Shown in pieces: positions 10,809 to 22,643 of a DNA stretch of 34,559 nt. The position numbers were made by a program, and so were the translations under genes. Under the pieces are notes generated by a model. It made no database searches. It was given only the letters and a program-made list of their open reading frames with translations, and had not been told where the DNA came from. Origin of the DNA: Alectoria sarmentosa (taxonomy: Eukaryota > Ascomycota > Lecanoromycetes > Lecanorales > Parmeliaceae); the NCBI GenBank assembly GCA_009733775.1, contig WOGZ01000337.1, forward strand, positions 1 to 34,559, in the 5' to 3' direction. Positions within the stretch are counted from its first letter, which is position 1, and the number at the start of each line of letters is the position of its first letter.

Positions 10809-12026
10809 GATCTAGTCTTTAATCTTTCTCGGGGGCAAAGAAGCACGAAAAATGTCGATTTTCGTACACGATAATGTATACTGCTTCAACACTCCCAGTC
10901 TTCCCCTTGTGAGGTAGCACGGAAGTTCACGTAATACCCAAAGGAGGCGAGCATCTATTGCAGTCTGACGCGCACCGACTTCTGCAACGAAAGGCTCAAG
11001 CTGCTCCGAGGTGGCATTTCAGGCAGCTACCGCTGGCTGCTGAAACACTGCGTACGGCCAGACCTTGAACAGTCGGGGGCAAACAAGAAAGAGGAAGCGG
11101 TACATGCTGCAAGAGTAGCGAGAATTCTTTCCGGTCATTGCAATCATAGGTACGTCCAGTGTACTAGCCGACCTAAAGCAGTATCATTCGGCGTGGAAGT
11201 CGACTGTAGATGAATTATCACGAGACCTTCTTTCTTGAGCTGCTGTGCTTCGGCCTTTCTAGGGTCTTGTCGCTAGTGTGTCGTCTTTTGGGCCATCCCT
11301 TGCTATCACAAGCTCTCATTCTTACTCCACGCTGGAGCCGGACTCTAGGCGGGCTCTAGCTTTCCTAAAGAAGGGGCATTCTGGCGTAGCGCTGCGGTCG
11401 AAATTGATTTTCGTTCGGTCCGGGTAGATTTCTGTCTCATGCGTAGCAAAGACGAGCCGGTGAAAGATGTCGAGAATGTAATGATGCAAGATGCTTGTAC
11501 TGTAGAGTAGCTAGCTATGAGCTTGTAAGTTCCAGAGCCACTTGGAAAATCGGATCATACTAGCGTCCTGTCAGACTAAGTCCCTCATTGAACCATGAGA
11601 CTACCCTCTTTGGATGGACATGTATACATAGGGTGAAGGCCATCCATGACATCTTTCATCGCCATAAAGACTGGAAAAAGATAGGGTAAGGATGAGCTGT
11701 GATGCCGTTGGTTCTATCAAGTCAAGGAATTAATTGTTTTTGACGAAGATGGGAGGCACAGTGTGCCGAGGTCATGATGCGATTTATACAATTTGTGCAA
11801 ATTATGCAGCAAATGTCATATCTTAGCAAGGTCTTAAAGCGTGACGGAGGAAGGAGTAATCGTAATACTTAGGTTTGTAATTATTGTTCATTATTATTCT
11901 TGTTATTCTTATTAATAATATTATCATCATCATTGTCATTTGTCGAATTCCTTCAACCACTTCGATTTTGTTTGACACATTCTAGATGAAACTGGCGCAT
12001 TTTACTAACCTTATCCGATTTATCAA

Positions 12027-12034
12027 TGACGTCA
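12027..12034. promoter_or_regulatory. CRE-type palindrome TGACGTCA
   Basis: A perfect 8 bp ATF/CREB site about 850 bp before the Pth11-like gene. Fungal bZIP regulators bind this sequence, but a single copy at this distance is weak evidence of function. Confidence 0.25.
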
Positions 12035-12053
12035 TGACTTGATGATTGCACAA

Positions 12054-12080
12054 TTGCCAAGACTGCCAAGACTGCCAAGA
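12054..12080. repeat. 9 bp tandem repeat, three copies
   Basis: The unit TGCCAAGAC is repeated about three times with near identity in non-coding DNA. Confidence 0.6.
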
Positions 12081-12887
12081 GTTTTAGCACGTTGCAGTGG
12101 CGCAAGAGGACAGCCAGTCCCGCTCTTCCTCGGAAACATGTCGAACTGAGGCACTCACGGCACTGAAAATAACGTCAGTCAGGGATGAGTTATTGGTTAT
12201 TGCCCGTATAGCTTCCTTGATAGAATGGCAATTAGCACCACCCTAGGTTTTGGTTGTGTTTCCAGGGCCAGCCAGGGATAAGTAGCAACGACAATGATAT
12301 ATTCTAAAATACCTCTTCTTCAATCTTATCATCAAATCTCATCTCACTCGTCTCCCAGCTTTCAATCCGGACATGCGGAAGGCAACGTGTCGCACCGCAA
12401 CCTTGACCTAGTCTGGCCTAGCCTCCCTTAGCCTAGCCTTCTCTCTTTCCTATCTTCTCCTCAAACATATCACTCCACTCCTCCAAGTACATGGTACTTG
12501 GTACTTGGTACTTGATGCATCCTTGCGGCAGGTGCGTATTGCTTCTTTCTATTAGTGGTGAATCCAGTCACCTCTTTCGTCTGCAGCTGCAGATCCGTGC
12601 TCGATTCTCCTTTCTTATTCTCAATCCTGGCAATTCGTTTCATTGCTCTAATCACCTCTTCAAACACCACCGGAAACAAGGCACACAATTCCTTACACCA
12701 CCTCCATCTTACCTTGCCACCATGACGTTGCTTCTTACAACTTTCTACCGCCATCAAGGATTCCAAGTAAGACTTTGGCTCAAGTCTTTTTATCAAAAAC
12801 AAGTGGCCCGCTGCTGCACAATATTCTTCCTTGAGATAGATAGCAAAGAATCCAGTCCTGGCTCCATGTTATCAACTCGGTCGCAAT

Positions 12888-14246
12888 ATGTCCTTCCAAC
12901 TTCCATCCAACAATCTGTCGCAAGCTGATCTTGACGCGTCCAATAAGAGCCCCGTCTACGTCGCTGTTGCTGTTGGGTTTGTCCTCGCCACTGCAGGCGT
13001 CATACTTCGTGCTGTAGCGCGGCGCAAGTCGGCAGCTGCCTTCGCATGGGACGATTACACCATCATTTTTGCTTTGGTGAGCTCTCCTGCGCCTCCCTCT
13101 CCCACTGCTGTATATACTGCGGAAGCGCTAAGGTTGGCACTAGATCCTTCTCTATGCGCTAGACATCTCCTCCCTCCTCTCGGCAGCAAAGTATGGACTG
13201 GGTCAACATCTTCCCGCTGTCATTTCGACCGTTGTTCCATTCCAAAAAGTCTGTTTCTTTCTTGCATCGGTCCCCACACCTCGAGGCTGACAATGACAAG
13301 GTGGCCCTCATGAACATTACGCTCTGGCTAGCCACAGCCGCTGCGACAAAGGCATCCCTCTTGTTGCTCTACTATCGCCTCTTCTCTCCATCGAGGCGCT
13401 TCCGCTTCGCTGTTCGCATTGGCGCCGTGATTGTTTTATGCCAATGGGTTAGTCTCACCTGTGCAGCAATCTTCCAATGCAGACCGTTGGCCGCATTCTG
13501 GAACCATGCTATTCGGGACGCCAAATGCATCAATTTGCCTCGTTTCACTATCGTTGGGGGCGTCTTGAATCTCTTGACTGACGTCTTGATTCTCTGTCTT
13601 CCGATTCCCATGGTCTGGGGCTTAAACACCACCAAAACTCAGAAAGTCACTCTGACTTGCATATTTTTACTAGGAATACTGTATGTCCTGTGGTTCCCCA
13701 ACGTGGCGCTCTGTGACCATGGTTAACAGCCTGACAGTGTGTGTGCTATCTCAATTATTAGAATTAGCAAACTTGCCTCTGTAAACTACGATGATCCAAC
13801 CTGGCGTCTTGTGGACGTCTATCTGTGGACATCGTTGGAAAACAGTGTCGGGATCGCCTCGGCATGTCTTCCTACTATGCGTGAGTACAAATGCCACCTT
13901 GCCTTCTGGAATCTAGAGCTAAAGGCACCAAGGACCACTCTTTGGACGTTTCCTCCCCGGTGCATCAAGGGCCGAGTCCTCCAACAAAAAAGACAGCAGG
14001 CCCGCCTCTCAGCCTATAGCGAAGGCTCAGTTCAATCGTCTTTTTGATGAGTCGGTAATAGAAACTACGCCCATAGATGAAGTAAAAGGTGGAGCCGACG
14101 CCTGGACGAGTTCCGACTTAGCAGCAGGCAACGAGCTTTTCAGCATGGCCAAAGCTCCGACAAGACCTCTTCACTCTATGAATCCTACAGGACAAGGTGA
14201 AGATCAGCGCTATCCAGCCAAATTTACTCGGAGGGCAAATTATGAG
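12888..14246 (+). CDS. Pth11/SAT4-type seven-helix membrane protein
   Basis: Five exons: 12888-13076, 13144-13248, 13301-13680, 13738-13880 and 13933-14246. The introns (67, 52, 57 and 52 bp) begin GTGAGC, GTCTGT, GTATGT and GTGAGT, and all junctions keep the frame, giving 376 aa. The order of motifs is that of the fungal rhodopsin-like domain: first helix YVAVAVGFVLATAGVIL (24-40), RAVARRK, WDDYTI (54-59), AKYGLGQHLP after helix 2, LLLLYYRLF, FQCRPLAAFW, a helix with LPIPMVWGL, and CAISIIRISKL, closing with LPTMRPLF. The tail (about 110 residues) is hydrophilic and low in conservation. Proteins of this class sit in the plasma membrane; one, Pth11, is needed for host surface sensing in Magnaporthe, but most relatives have no known ligand. 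No CFEM domain is present. Exon 2 has no single long open frame and was found from the family motif. Confidence 0.88.
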
Positions 14247-17200
14247 TAATCGTTGATTTGCTGCTCTATGTGAAAGAGAACATGCCTCCCGAGGCTCCGA
14301 TCTAAGCCTGGGGTTTACGGACGAGAAGGAAGCGTAAACGAAGAGCAAGTGGACTACTAGAAATGGCAGCTGTACTGTCGCAAATGGCCACGTTGTAGCT
14401 GAGAGGTTGGGCCACATCTTTGGAGGCTCGAGATGGATTAATGAGAATGAGATATTGTATCAGACCTACGGAGATGGCAGGTTCATTGACAGCCAAAAGG
14501 CAAGAAGGCCTGGGCCTCGGGACTGATCCATTCGCTACGCCTTAATGGAAAAAGCTGATACGTCTCCATGATCGTGGACACGTTATCCACATTCCAAATA
14601 GTTCCATCTTTATCACGTCTGAAAGTGTGGCAAGATGGGACACAACAAGAAAGAACCTCCCCCCCCCTCCTCTCTCCTCTTCCTCATTTCTTAGACCGCA
14701 CCACTCCCATCTCAATCAGACCCAAACCCAGTCCCCTTTCCTCCTTACCAAATGAAGCAAAGACGACTCCTCTCCCCCACTCCCAACTCCAATACCATCG
14801 CAGCCAACAACATTCGTTCCTCCATTCCAACCCCATCCCAGCCGGCTCCCCACCAACACCATTGCGATCCCATCCACACTTACTTCGTTACCTTGAACTG
14901 TGACAATGCCTACTCTTCCCATGATTCAGATAATCTATTGCAACAGCCGCGCCTCTGGCAGTGACGTCAACCGCGACAGTCCAGCACTTCAGCACCATGA
15001 CCGGCCCCAGCGGGACAGACAAATTCTCAATGGTGATCTTGGGGCGGGTCCCACCATCAGCACGGTGGATTCGACGCTCACCCTCATTTCGGTCGTGATT
15101 CTGACTATTACTTTACCTGCTTTGACCCTGCCTTCTATTCATTAATACTTTGACCCTCACGCCCCTCACGCCCCTCACCTTCATGACCCCAAAGCCATCA
15201 CCTCGGTCTACCCATCTGCACTTAGCGGTCCAGCCGTTTGAACACTCCGTACAAAGCCCTGTCACTTCTTGATACTGGAAATCTAGGTGTTGGTGTCGCT
15301 ATTAGACGTCAAACTTTTTCCCACGGATAGGAACCAGAGGGATCTTTACACTGACCAAAGCGCTCCAGATATCGAATCCACCACATCTCGAATTGAATTC
15401 GTCGAATGCAATCCTTACTCATACCAGCCCCTGCCGTGCATCCAATGCCACGCGTAGCCATATTTTGTCAATCGCGCAATCGGATCACCTTAAAAAGACA
15501 GGCATCAGCCGACGACTCGGAACGATCCACCGTAAGAACAGCTCGGCTTCCCGATATGATCGGCGGGCAACATTGCGAGATTATCAGATCCGCCGTCGAA
15601 GATGCGAGTTTGCCAAGCGTAGATGTCGAGCAGAGTAGAGTAGGCGCGTTGCTGCAGATTTGCTGGTCCTCTCAACAGGGGGCGATATGAGGCCTTGTTG
15701 ATGTGCAATGCTATAAGTGAAACGTGTGAGGCAGGCTCGCGGCTTCCCAAGAGGCTTGCTTGCGTAGAAGACTTTTCCGCCACTGTGTGCTTTTCCCATG
15801 GATCAACAATGGGAGCATCGCTTCCAAAGAAACGCCGATTGCTCTCTAAGCAACCTCCGATCCGTATCAATTGATGGCCATGATCAAAACCTTCCATAGA
15901 TCCCCATCTTCATACATCTACTACGATCCATCGAAGCCTGACTTCCATGCTTGTAGCGTGGGTTCTCCGCTTCTGAGCATAGACGCCTTCGAGTCGAATA
16001 TTAGGAGGGAGCATATATAATCCCCCACCCCACCAAATCGAATGCTATAGAAGTCAGTATAAATTACATAGAGCTTCCACATATAGTCGCAAGAGGTACA
16101 TTTAGTCACCAGAAGTCGTCTCGTTCGTGATCACAATGTCCGCGGTCGACATCCAGGGCTAGTTGTCTCACGAATGAGATCCATCACGGGTCACGGGCAC
16201 AGCCAAAGATATAGGACTGCGGTTGAATCATCCCAATACACGGATTAATATGCCTGAGCAGGCATATATTTCTACCACAGCCTCAAGAATGGTCCGAAAT
16301 ACGGTAAGCCGCACTAAATTCTCGCAGAGGACATTTCTAAAAAGCGTCGCCAGCGCTAGCACCAATGAGGCGGCAGATGCCAGAGCGGACGCCAGGTCTC
16401 GAGTATACATGCAAGATGCGTCACGATGTACAGACGACAAGAGTCTGATCTTCATCTTTCCAATAGCCAGATCTCATCATGGCCAAGACCCGGCCATCCA
16501 TGCCGAAAGATCTCAGTGCGACACGAATAGTTCTAGTGATCAGCTCAGTGCTGAATCAGAAAACTTCGTCTCGAATGAGAACAGCAAGGAGACGGATCCA
16601 GCTATTCGACCGCCAGAGAAAATCTCAATCCTCCAAACACGTACGCCTGACCTCCTATAGCAGCGAGAACACTTTGAAGCCCTTAATTTAAAAAGAAACC
16701 CGCTTTAAGCCGAAAGCGTCAATGCAAGGTGACCGTCTCACAACTTCACACAACTTCACCGAACAGAACCATTGACTGAAAATTGATCAATTGTAATACA
16801 CACCAACTCATCGTTCCAACGAAAGCGGCGGACGTGGCGCAAAACACAGCGCGTGTAACATTGCCCCTTGCCTGGGGTAATGATCGGGGTGCAGTAGAAT
16901 CTGCCGCAGTGTTTGCAGCAGTCCATGCAAACATCCCACGTCAAGCGGGCGATTTCTTTTTTCGTGCCAGCCTCACCGCTTAGGCGAAGAAATGCTATGG
17001 ATTCGGGAGAGAAGACATCGAATGATAAAACCACCTGTTGATGCAAGGTGAGCACTATGATATCCGTGAACCCATCGTTTCACAATGGCGGAGACTGCGA
17101 CCTCAGATCAGTGACATTCTTATGGGTACAACGAGGCCGAAAGAAAGCGCAGAGGTCAGGTCTAGTTGTAGCTGCACTCTTAAGTTGTATACGAAACATC

Positions 17201-17349
17201 ATACCCAACAGTCTAGCAATCTAGGATACTATGTCCCTCTGCCAAGGATGTTGTTACCAGCAATAGAACTGTACAAGATAGGTACAAAGAAGACATAGTG
17301 GTAGATGTTGAATCCCCCAAACCCTCTCGTCAGCGCCGTTCCAGCCGTA
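14247..17349. other. 3.1 kb region without a supported gene
   Basis: Several frames of 60-145 codons occur. The best is a minus-strand ATG frame at 15505-15897 (130 aa, with LLRGPANLQQRAYSTLLDIY), for which I find no family and no splice partner. A minus-strand stretch at 16756-17055 encodes a Cys-rich piece (CMDCCKHCGRFYC) but lacks an ATG. Either could be a relic of a lost gene. A pyrimidine-rich run lies near 14658-14700. Confidence 0.5.
15154..15180. repeat. 9 bp tandem repeat, about three copies
   Basis: The unit CCTCACGCC is repeated almost exactly three times in non-coding DNA. Confidence 0.6.
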
Positions 17350-20300
17350 TCATTTCTTGGAATAGGCCACCTCCGCCTCCCCCCGAGCCACCTGGACCAT
17401 GTACTCGATATCCTTCTGGAACTTCGTAGTCTCCCGGAGGATATCCTTGATATGATGCAACCTGAGCCTCTTGTCGCTTTCACCCTGCGCGATCGAAGCA
17501 GCCGAGAACAACACATTGCGGATCTGGCGCCCGTTCAGTTCTTTGAAAGGGGAGCCTTCGCCCTGTTCGTCGTCGTCGGGCCAGTCCAGCAATTGTTGCT
17601 TGTCGTACGTGTTGTCGTCGTTCAGCTGGTCGATGAAGCTTTTGTAGATGTTGTTCTTTTGTTTGTCATCGAGGTCCTTGTATCTGATGGCGAAGTTGAC
17701 ACGCGATTGCACTGCTATGTCAAAGGTCCGGATTCGGTTCGTGGTGAGAATCAAGATTCCGTTGTAGTATTCTAGGGCGCGTAGGAGGACTATATTCCGC
17801 AATTAGAGGTGCCCGCAGGATATGCCAAGACTACTTCTTGCCCAGGGCTTCTTACTAGATACTAATGCATTTCTGTCCAGGTTGGCTGTATTGCTGGACC
17901 TAGACTCCAGGAAGACGTCTGCTTCGTCGCTACCCGAGCAATCAGCCTTCATGTACAGAAATCTTGAATTCCATGCTCGACTTACAACAACATAACCGCG
18001 CGCCATGTTGCAGCTAGTTCAAAGAGCCGCTGAAGCCTGGGCTCTACCTCGGTAGGGTTCAGGCCAATGTCAGATACGCCAACGGCGAATAACGGCTTTC
18101 CGCTCACTTCGGCGACACTCTCTGATGCCATTCAGTCAAGCGTAGTCTATTTAGATAGGGAGACCGATAGGACTCACCTGCCGTCAACGTCTTGCCCACA
18201 CCCTAGAGAAATAAAGTTCAAGTCAGCGTCAAGGAACTTGCAGAGCAATAGATAAGGAGAGCCGAAAAAAGAAGTAGGATTCCAGTTACCGGAGGCCCTG
18301 CAAGGACGTCAGCAAATCTGCAATTTGGCTTATCGATAGAGCCTCCTTACCATGTAAAAGTATGACTAAGCCATTGCCTTTTCCTTGCGAGAGATCATTC
18401 ATTGCGCGGTTCTTATTTTCCGATCCGCTCGCATGACAAGTAACTAACTTCTTGATCAAGGACTTCTGCAACTTGTTAAGTTCTAGTCGTTCAAACGACG
18501 AGTCGTCTTTTATTTTCTTGATGTCCTTCACGTTCTCCACATCAAGCTCCACCCATCGTTTTCCCTTGAGATGATAGCCCAACAGTCGTGGTGGACATAG
18601 GAGCAATTGTGTCTCTTCCCATCCAGTGGCGGTCGTGACGTCGTTATCATAGTGTGGCTTTTGGTTCTCTCTTAATCTGTCGTTGGCAGAACATATGCCG
18701 CATGTACATGCATCGTCGTCGTCGTCGTCGATGACGAATGCAATGTCGCCTATGGGTGGGAACTTGGTAAAATCTGGGCCATGCTGAATGTATGAGCCGA
18801 AGTCCACCATGACACGATCTTTCTTGATCTACCAGTATTCATTAGTATCTTAAAGAGCCGAGAATAGCTGCGTTAGGGTCGAGCTAGGTGCTTACTCTTT
18901 GCTTCCTGGATGGTGTCGCAATCCTTACATCTGAATGTTGGCCAAGGGAAGTTAGACTACTTGAGGATCTCAAGTCCGTGTGGTCGTCCTGTATATACTT
19001 AATTAATGAATCTACTCAAGCGAATTTTGAAACTCACTTGATGCCGGGTTGCGGTCTTTCGAACTCCGATGCCTCTTTCCAGAAGATCTCCCTCATAGTC
19101 AAAGATTTGCCGTCCTTTTTGCTTTAGACAGAGCTCGCGATACCTTTCCCCTCGCTTGATCAGTCTCTGTTTCATGGCCTCTCCAAAGTTTATGCCGCCA
19201 GCGCTATTGGGGTCGTCTGAGCTATCCCGATGGAATTTCAGAGGATAGCAAGGCAGAGAGGTTATTGACTTCGTGCCTTTGAAGTCCTCGAAGAAGAACT
19301 CGACAGGAGCCCGATAGAAGTTGGTCCCATTCCAGTCATAGGTCCAGCACTCAAGTATCCACTTCTCACCGCTATTCACTTTCCTTTTGTAATTGTATTG
19401 GCAATACTTTACAATGAAGGCTTGCGGGCGGTCCATAAATGTTGCAGAGGAAAAGACCAATTCGCCTGGTGGGAAAATCGTCCAGAGATAATCGAATGAG
19501 ACTGTGTTGGTCTTTTCTTGCATCTCGCGGGCGCCGTTGAAATAAGATTCTAATCCTGGAGTCCTGCGAACTTCATCTAACAGTAGCTTGAGATCGGCTG
19601 TGGCTTTCTCCAGGCCGCCGGCGGTCATTGGCGGGGCCAGGAGGCCATCCAAGGAACCTGCAACAGAGTTGCCTCTGTTTTTCAGCTCATTGTAAAGGTC
19701 GGAGACCGTTGACTTGGATGGGTCGCGGTATGCAAGATCATTCAACAAAGTCCAATTATGGACAATCGGCTCAAAAAGGCTGTAAAATGACATTGTCGTC
19801 GATGTCGTCAAATGGCGAAGCCATGGAACATGGGCCAAGGCGTGCAACAACAAAGCACGCAAACTGTCATCGTCGATGGTGATTACGGAGTAATCATACT
19901 TGTTCTGGCTATCAAAGGCTCGCAGTACTGTCATGGCATGTGCAGTTGTTGCCGATTTTTCTTTGCCTTCCTTAATCGTAGAGGCACCATCAATTTCTTC
20001 CGCGTAGCCTTCCTTGTTAAACTTCTTGTCTCGAAAACGGATTCGCTGAGAGTTGCCAGACTCAGCGGTAGATGATCCTTCTGCTACGGTGGCTTTGGAC
20101 GCAGTCTTTCGTTTGTGTCAGTATGCAGTATGCTTGGCGGGCGGTTGTCCACACGGCGTGGATGTGAGTACTAACAGATTCTGAGACGTCGCCGTTGACT
20201 GCTGTCATAGAGGATGCTGAATTTTTTCTGGACTACAGCGATTCATTCAGCTCTTATTGCTCGGCTATAACATTGCGTTGACTTACCAGGGATGTAGGCT

Positions 20301-20403
20301 TTCCATCCTTGCTGCTCTTCTCGCTCTCCAATCTTATTACTTTCTGTTCAAGAAGCTCGATATATTTTTGTTCCAACTCTGCTATCCTCGGATTTACCGC
20401 CAT
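17350..20403 (-). CDS. DUF7025-AAA+ ATPase, 831 aa, ten exons
   Basis: Exons: 20287-20403, 20176-20232, 19038-20105, 18896-18988, 18351-18828, 18290-18297, 18178-18202, 17986-18121, 17856-17929, 17350-17789; all nine introns (49-87 bp) are GT-AG and the frame stays open. Domains in order: a coiled-coil start (LEQKYIELLEQKVIRLE, 10-26), a Ser/Thr-rich linker, DUF7025 (about 260-400, with VSFDYLWTIFPPGELVFSS), and an AAA+ core. The core has Walker A GPPGVGKT (605-612), Walker B VMLFDEAD (658-665), sensor 1 TTNR (701-704), the arginine-finger region SR (714-715) and a lid with LNGRQIRN. The family is common in filamentous fungi; substrates are unknown and a remodelling role is inference. An Asp run lies in exon 5. 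Exon 4 (31 residues) is the least certain, since skipping it also keeps the frame. The gene is divergent from the NLR-like gene at 20928. Confidence 0.88.
18713..18730 (-). repeat. Trinucleotide run coding for Asp
   Basis: Six TCG units on the plus strand (GAC/GAT codons on the coding strand) give the IDDDDDDAC stretch of the AAA+ protein. Likely length-variable between strains. Confidence 0.7.
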
Positions 20404-20927
20404 TTCGATGCGCAAATTGTAAAAAGCGCGTTGGAGGACAGATCCCGGATGGTAATAAACACAGTGGGAGATTAGGTGGGAGGCTGGAGTGGATTACTAA
20501 TCCTGAAAAATTAGCATGTAACAGTCACCTTAGAACGTTACATTTTGGAAGGATTATGCAGCTATCTTGCAGCTCCGAATATAGGATGCAGTAGCATGCA
20601 GTGTGACAGCGCCAAGGAATGGGGGCTGAGCGCTAGACGCACCAATGAGGGGAGACTGACCAACAATCGCTAAGGGATCTCAGCTAGCCAAGAGCGAGGC
20701 TGAAACAAATTGCCCACTCGCTGCCTCATTACGTCGGAAAGGTTGAGATTTTAGGGGCGCCGACCACGAGCTTGTTATATGGCCAACGCTGTCTAAGCTC
20801 CAAGGAAAATCCATAGTTGAATCGGAAAGCAAATTCTCAAGCCAACCGGGATTGAGATTGCCCGTATCTTTTCCCCCGCAATGCCGGAGATCAACTCCTC
20901 GCTCCAAACAGCTCCTACCTCTTCACG
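20404..20927. promoter_or_regulatory. Shared divergent promoter region
   Basis: 524 bp separate the start codons of the AAA+ ATPase (minus) and the NLR-like protein (plus). No clear TATA box or repeated operator was seen. The spacing would allow co-regulation, which is inference. Confidence 0.4.
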
Positions 20928-22643
20928 ATGGCGCGATTTTTGGACCAAAGACACCAGAGCGAATCTGTAAGTTATGACACTCTCGACTCTACGAGGCGCA
21001 CTGACTGTGCCAGACCCTCGTACAAGATCGCCAACGAAGCTCAGCCAACCCAAGAGTTAAAGAATATTGAAAAAACGATCACGATGGAAGAACTGGAATT
21101 TGTCAAGACCGCGGACATGGACTCGTTGACACGACTGTTATCGGACCGCTTGAATGAGGCAGAAGGACGCCAAGAAAAGCACGCACACAGCCAGCACTCG
21201 ATCGGGAGAATAGGAAAGGCAGCTGTCGCCTTTGCCAACCATTTCTCAAGTTTCCTCCAGGCATACTCCGGCATAATAGAGATCATGGAGGGCGCTGACC
21301 AGCAGTACGGAGGTGTTGCGTATTCGGCACTATCATTACTTCTCATTGTTGGTGTCTTCTCCGGGAATAAAGCCCCGCTCGCTGATGTACGGACGTAGGT
21401 CGCCGTGAACAAGCAGAGAAAAGAACAGCACATTGAGACGGCACTGTTGATATTGCAGCGGGAATTCTCCCGGACCATAGTGCTGCAAGAAGTACATTCC
21501 AGTGAATCGATGAAGACGTACATCGCCGATGCATACAAGCTAGGCATTGAATTTGCGAGGGAAGTTACAATATACTATTCGAGACCGACGCATCGAAGAG
21601 TGTTTGAGGCCATCACAAAGCCGCCGCAGCTGGTTATCGACTTGAAAATATCAGCAATCACGAATGCTGTCACAGAGATTGAAAAGGAGAGAGCTGTGCT
21701 TGACAGTCAGCGACTGTTTCAAGTCCAACGACGTGTCGAGGAAGTCAAGAACGGCGTTGACGAAGTGAGGGTTGGCGTCGACGAAGTGAGGAACGGCGTT
21801 GGAGGTGAGCAGGTGACATCCTGACCTTGACCCAGGGCTGAACCGTTCATTTTTGTTTCAGATTCGCACACTCAAAACGAGCTTAGACTCCTCGGCTTGC
21901 TGAAAGGAAAACTACTTCCAGAGGGAAATCGTGATCCTGATGATCTCCTAGCACAATATACCAGGGAGGTCGGAGCTGCGTTTAGAAACATTCAACGGCT
22001 CTCGACCTTCAGTTTCGCACGACTTGTGCAAGAAGAGTCGTACAGTGCCTGGGATGGTTCGCGCGCTTCATGCATGATGCTACTGCATGGCAGGACGGCG
22101 GTCACAAAGACAGAGTACAGCTGGCTATCGCCAGCCATCTTCCCGCTTATTGAACAACGGCGGGCCCAAAACCGGCTTGTGATCTTCCATTTGTGCCAAG
22201 ACAGATCCGTTATGGAAAATGACGTGCCAGCACACGCCGTATTATCGAGCTTGATATCCCAGCTTTTAGCCGCTAAAGCCTCAATTCTTCGAGATGAAGC
22301 ACGATACCAGGACTTGAATCGCAAACTTTCTGATCCATCGTGGCGAACTCCCCGGGCAAAGATGCCATTTGCCGTACTGTGCGAACTTCTTAATTTCTTT
22401 TCAGATGAAGATGTGCATATTATTTTAGATCGAGTAGATCGGATCAAGGGAGACGCCCATGGCTTTATGACCTCACTAGTGGAACTGATTGAGAAGTCTA
22501 GGAGCAAGATCAAATTGTTCTTGGTTTCTTCGTCAAACGGCTCTGATAGAATTGGAGGGAAAATGTCTGCGGAGCTCCAAGAAAGCATTGAAGATGATCT
22601 GGGATCGGATCGTTTTTGGAGCTTAGAATGGAACCAGCGATGA
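20928..22643 (+). CDS. Fungal NLR-like (STAND-related) protein, 535 aa
   Basis: Exons: 20928-21347, 21399-21804, 21862-22643; the introns are 51 bp (GTTGGT...GTAG) and 57 bp (GTGAGC...TTTCAG). The N-terminal helical part (about 45-230) resembles the DUF7708-like domain at the front of fungal NLR-like proteins: TMEELEFVKTADMDSLTRLL, then a central helix ending ALSLLLIV. It is followed by three exact heptads (255-275) predicted to form a coiled coil. The C-terminal part looks like a reduced nucleotide-binding fold: MLLHGRTAVTKT (348-359) stands where a Walker A would be but has Thr instead of the second Gly, while VHIILDRVDRI (460-470) is Walker B-like. The end at FWSLEWNQR suits a complete short form without ankyrin, WD40 or TPR repeats. 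Within exon 1, 20967-21026 looks like an intron (GTAAGT...CAAG) of 60 bp and is in frame either way. The function is unknown; immune or incompatibility sensing is the usual suggestion for relatives. Confidence 0.75.
21741..21803 (+). repeat. Three 21 bp units coding for heptads
   Basis: Tandem 21 bp units code for EVKNGVD, EVRVGVD and EVRNGVG in the NLR-like protein. Their near identity in DNA points to recent unit duplication of a coiled-coil heptad. Confidence 0.85.

Larger units (their letters stand above)
10809..12887. other. Long intergenic region before the Pth11-like gene
   Basis: No supported gene. It holds a trinucleotide-rich low-complexity stretch (about 11880-11940, ATT/ATC type), three tandem copies of a 9 bp ACTGCCAAG unit near 12054-12080, a TGACGTCA palindrome, and a triplicated GGTACTT motif near 12491-12512. 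These may belong to the promoter of the gene at 12888. Confidence 0.5.

Noticed and set aside
15505..15897. 130-codon minus-strand ATG frame
   Set aside because: Protein-like in places, but no family, no splice partner and no supporting promoter; left as a possible relic only.
16756..17055. Cys-rich minus-strand frame suggestive of a zinc finger
   Set aside because: No ATG start, spacing of Cys fits no known finger, and no exon could be joined to it.
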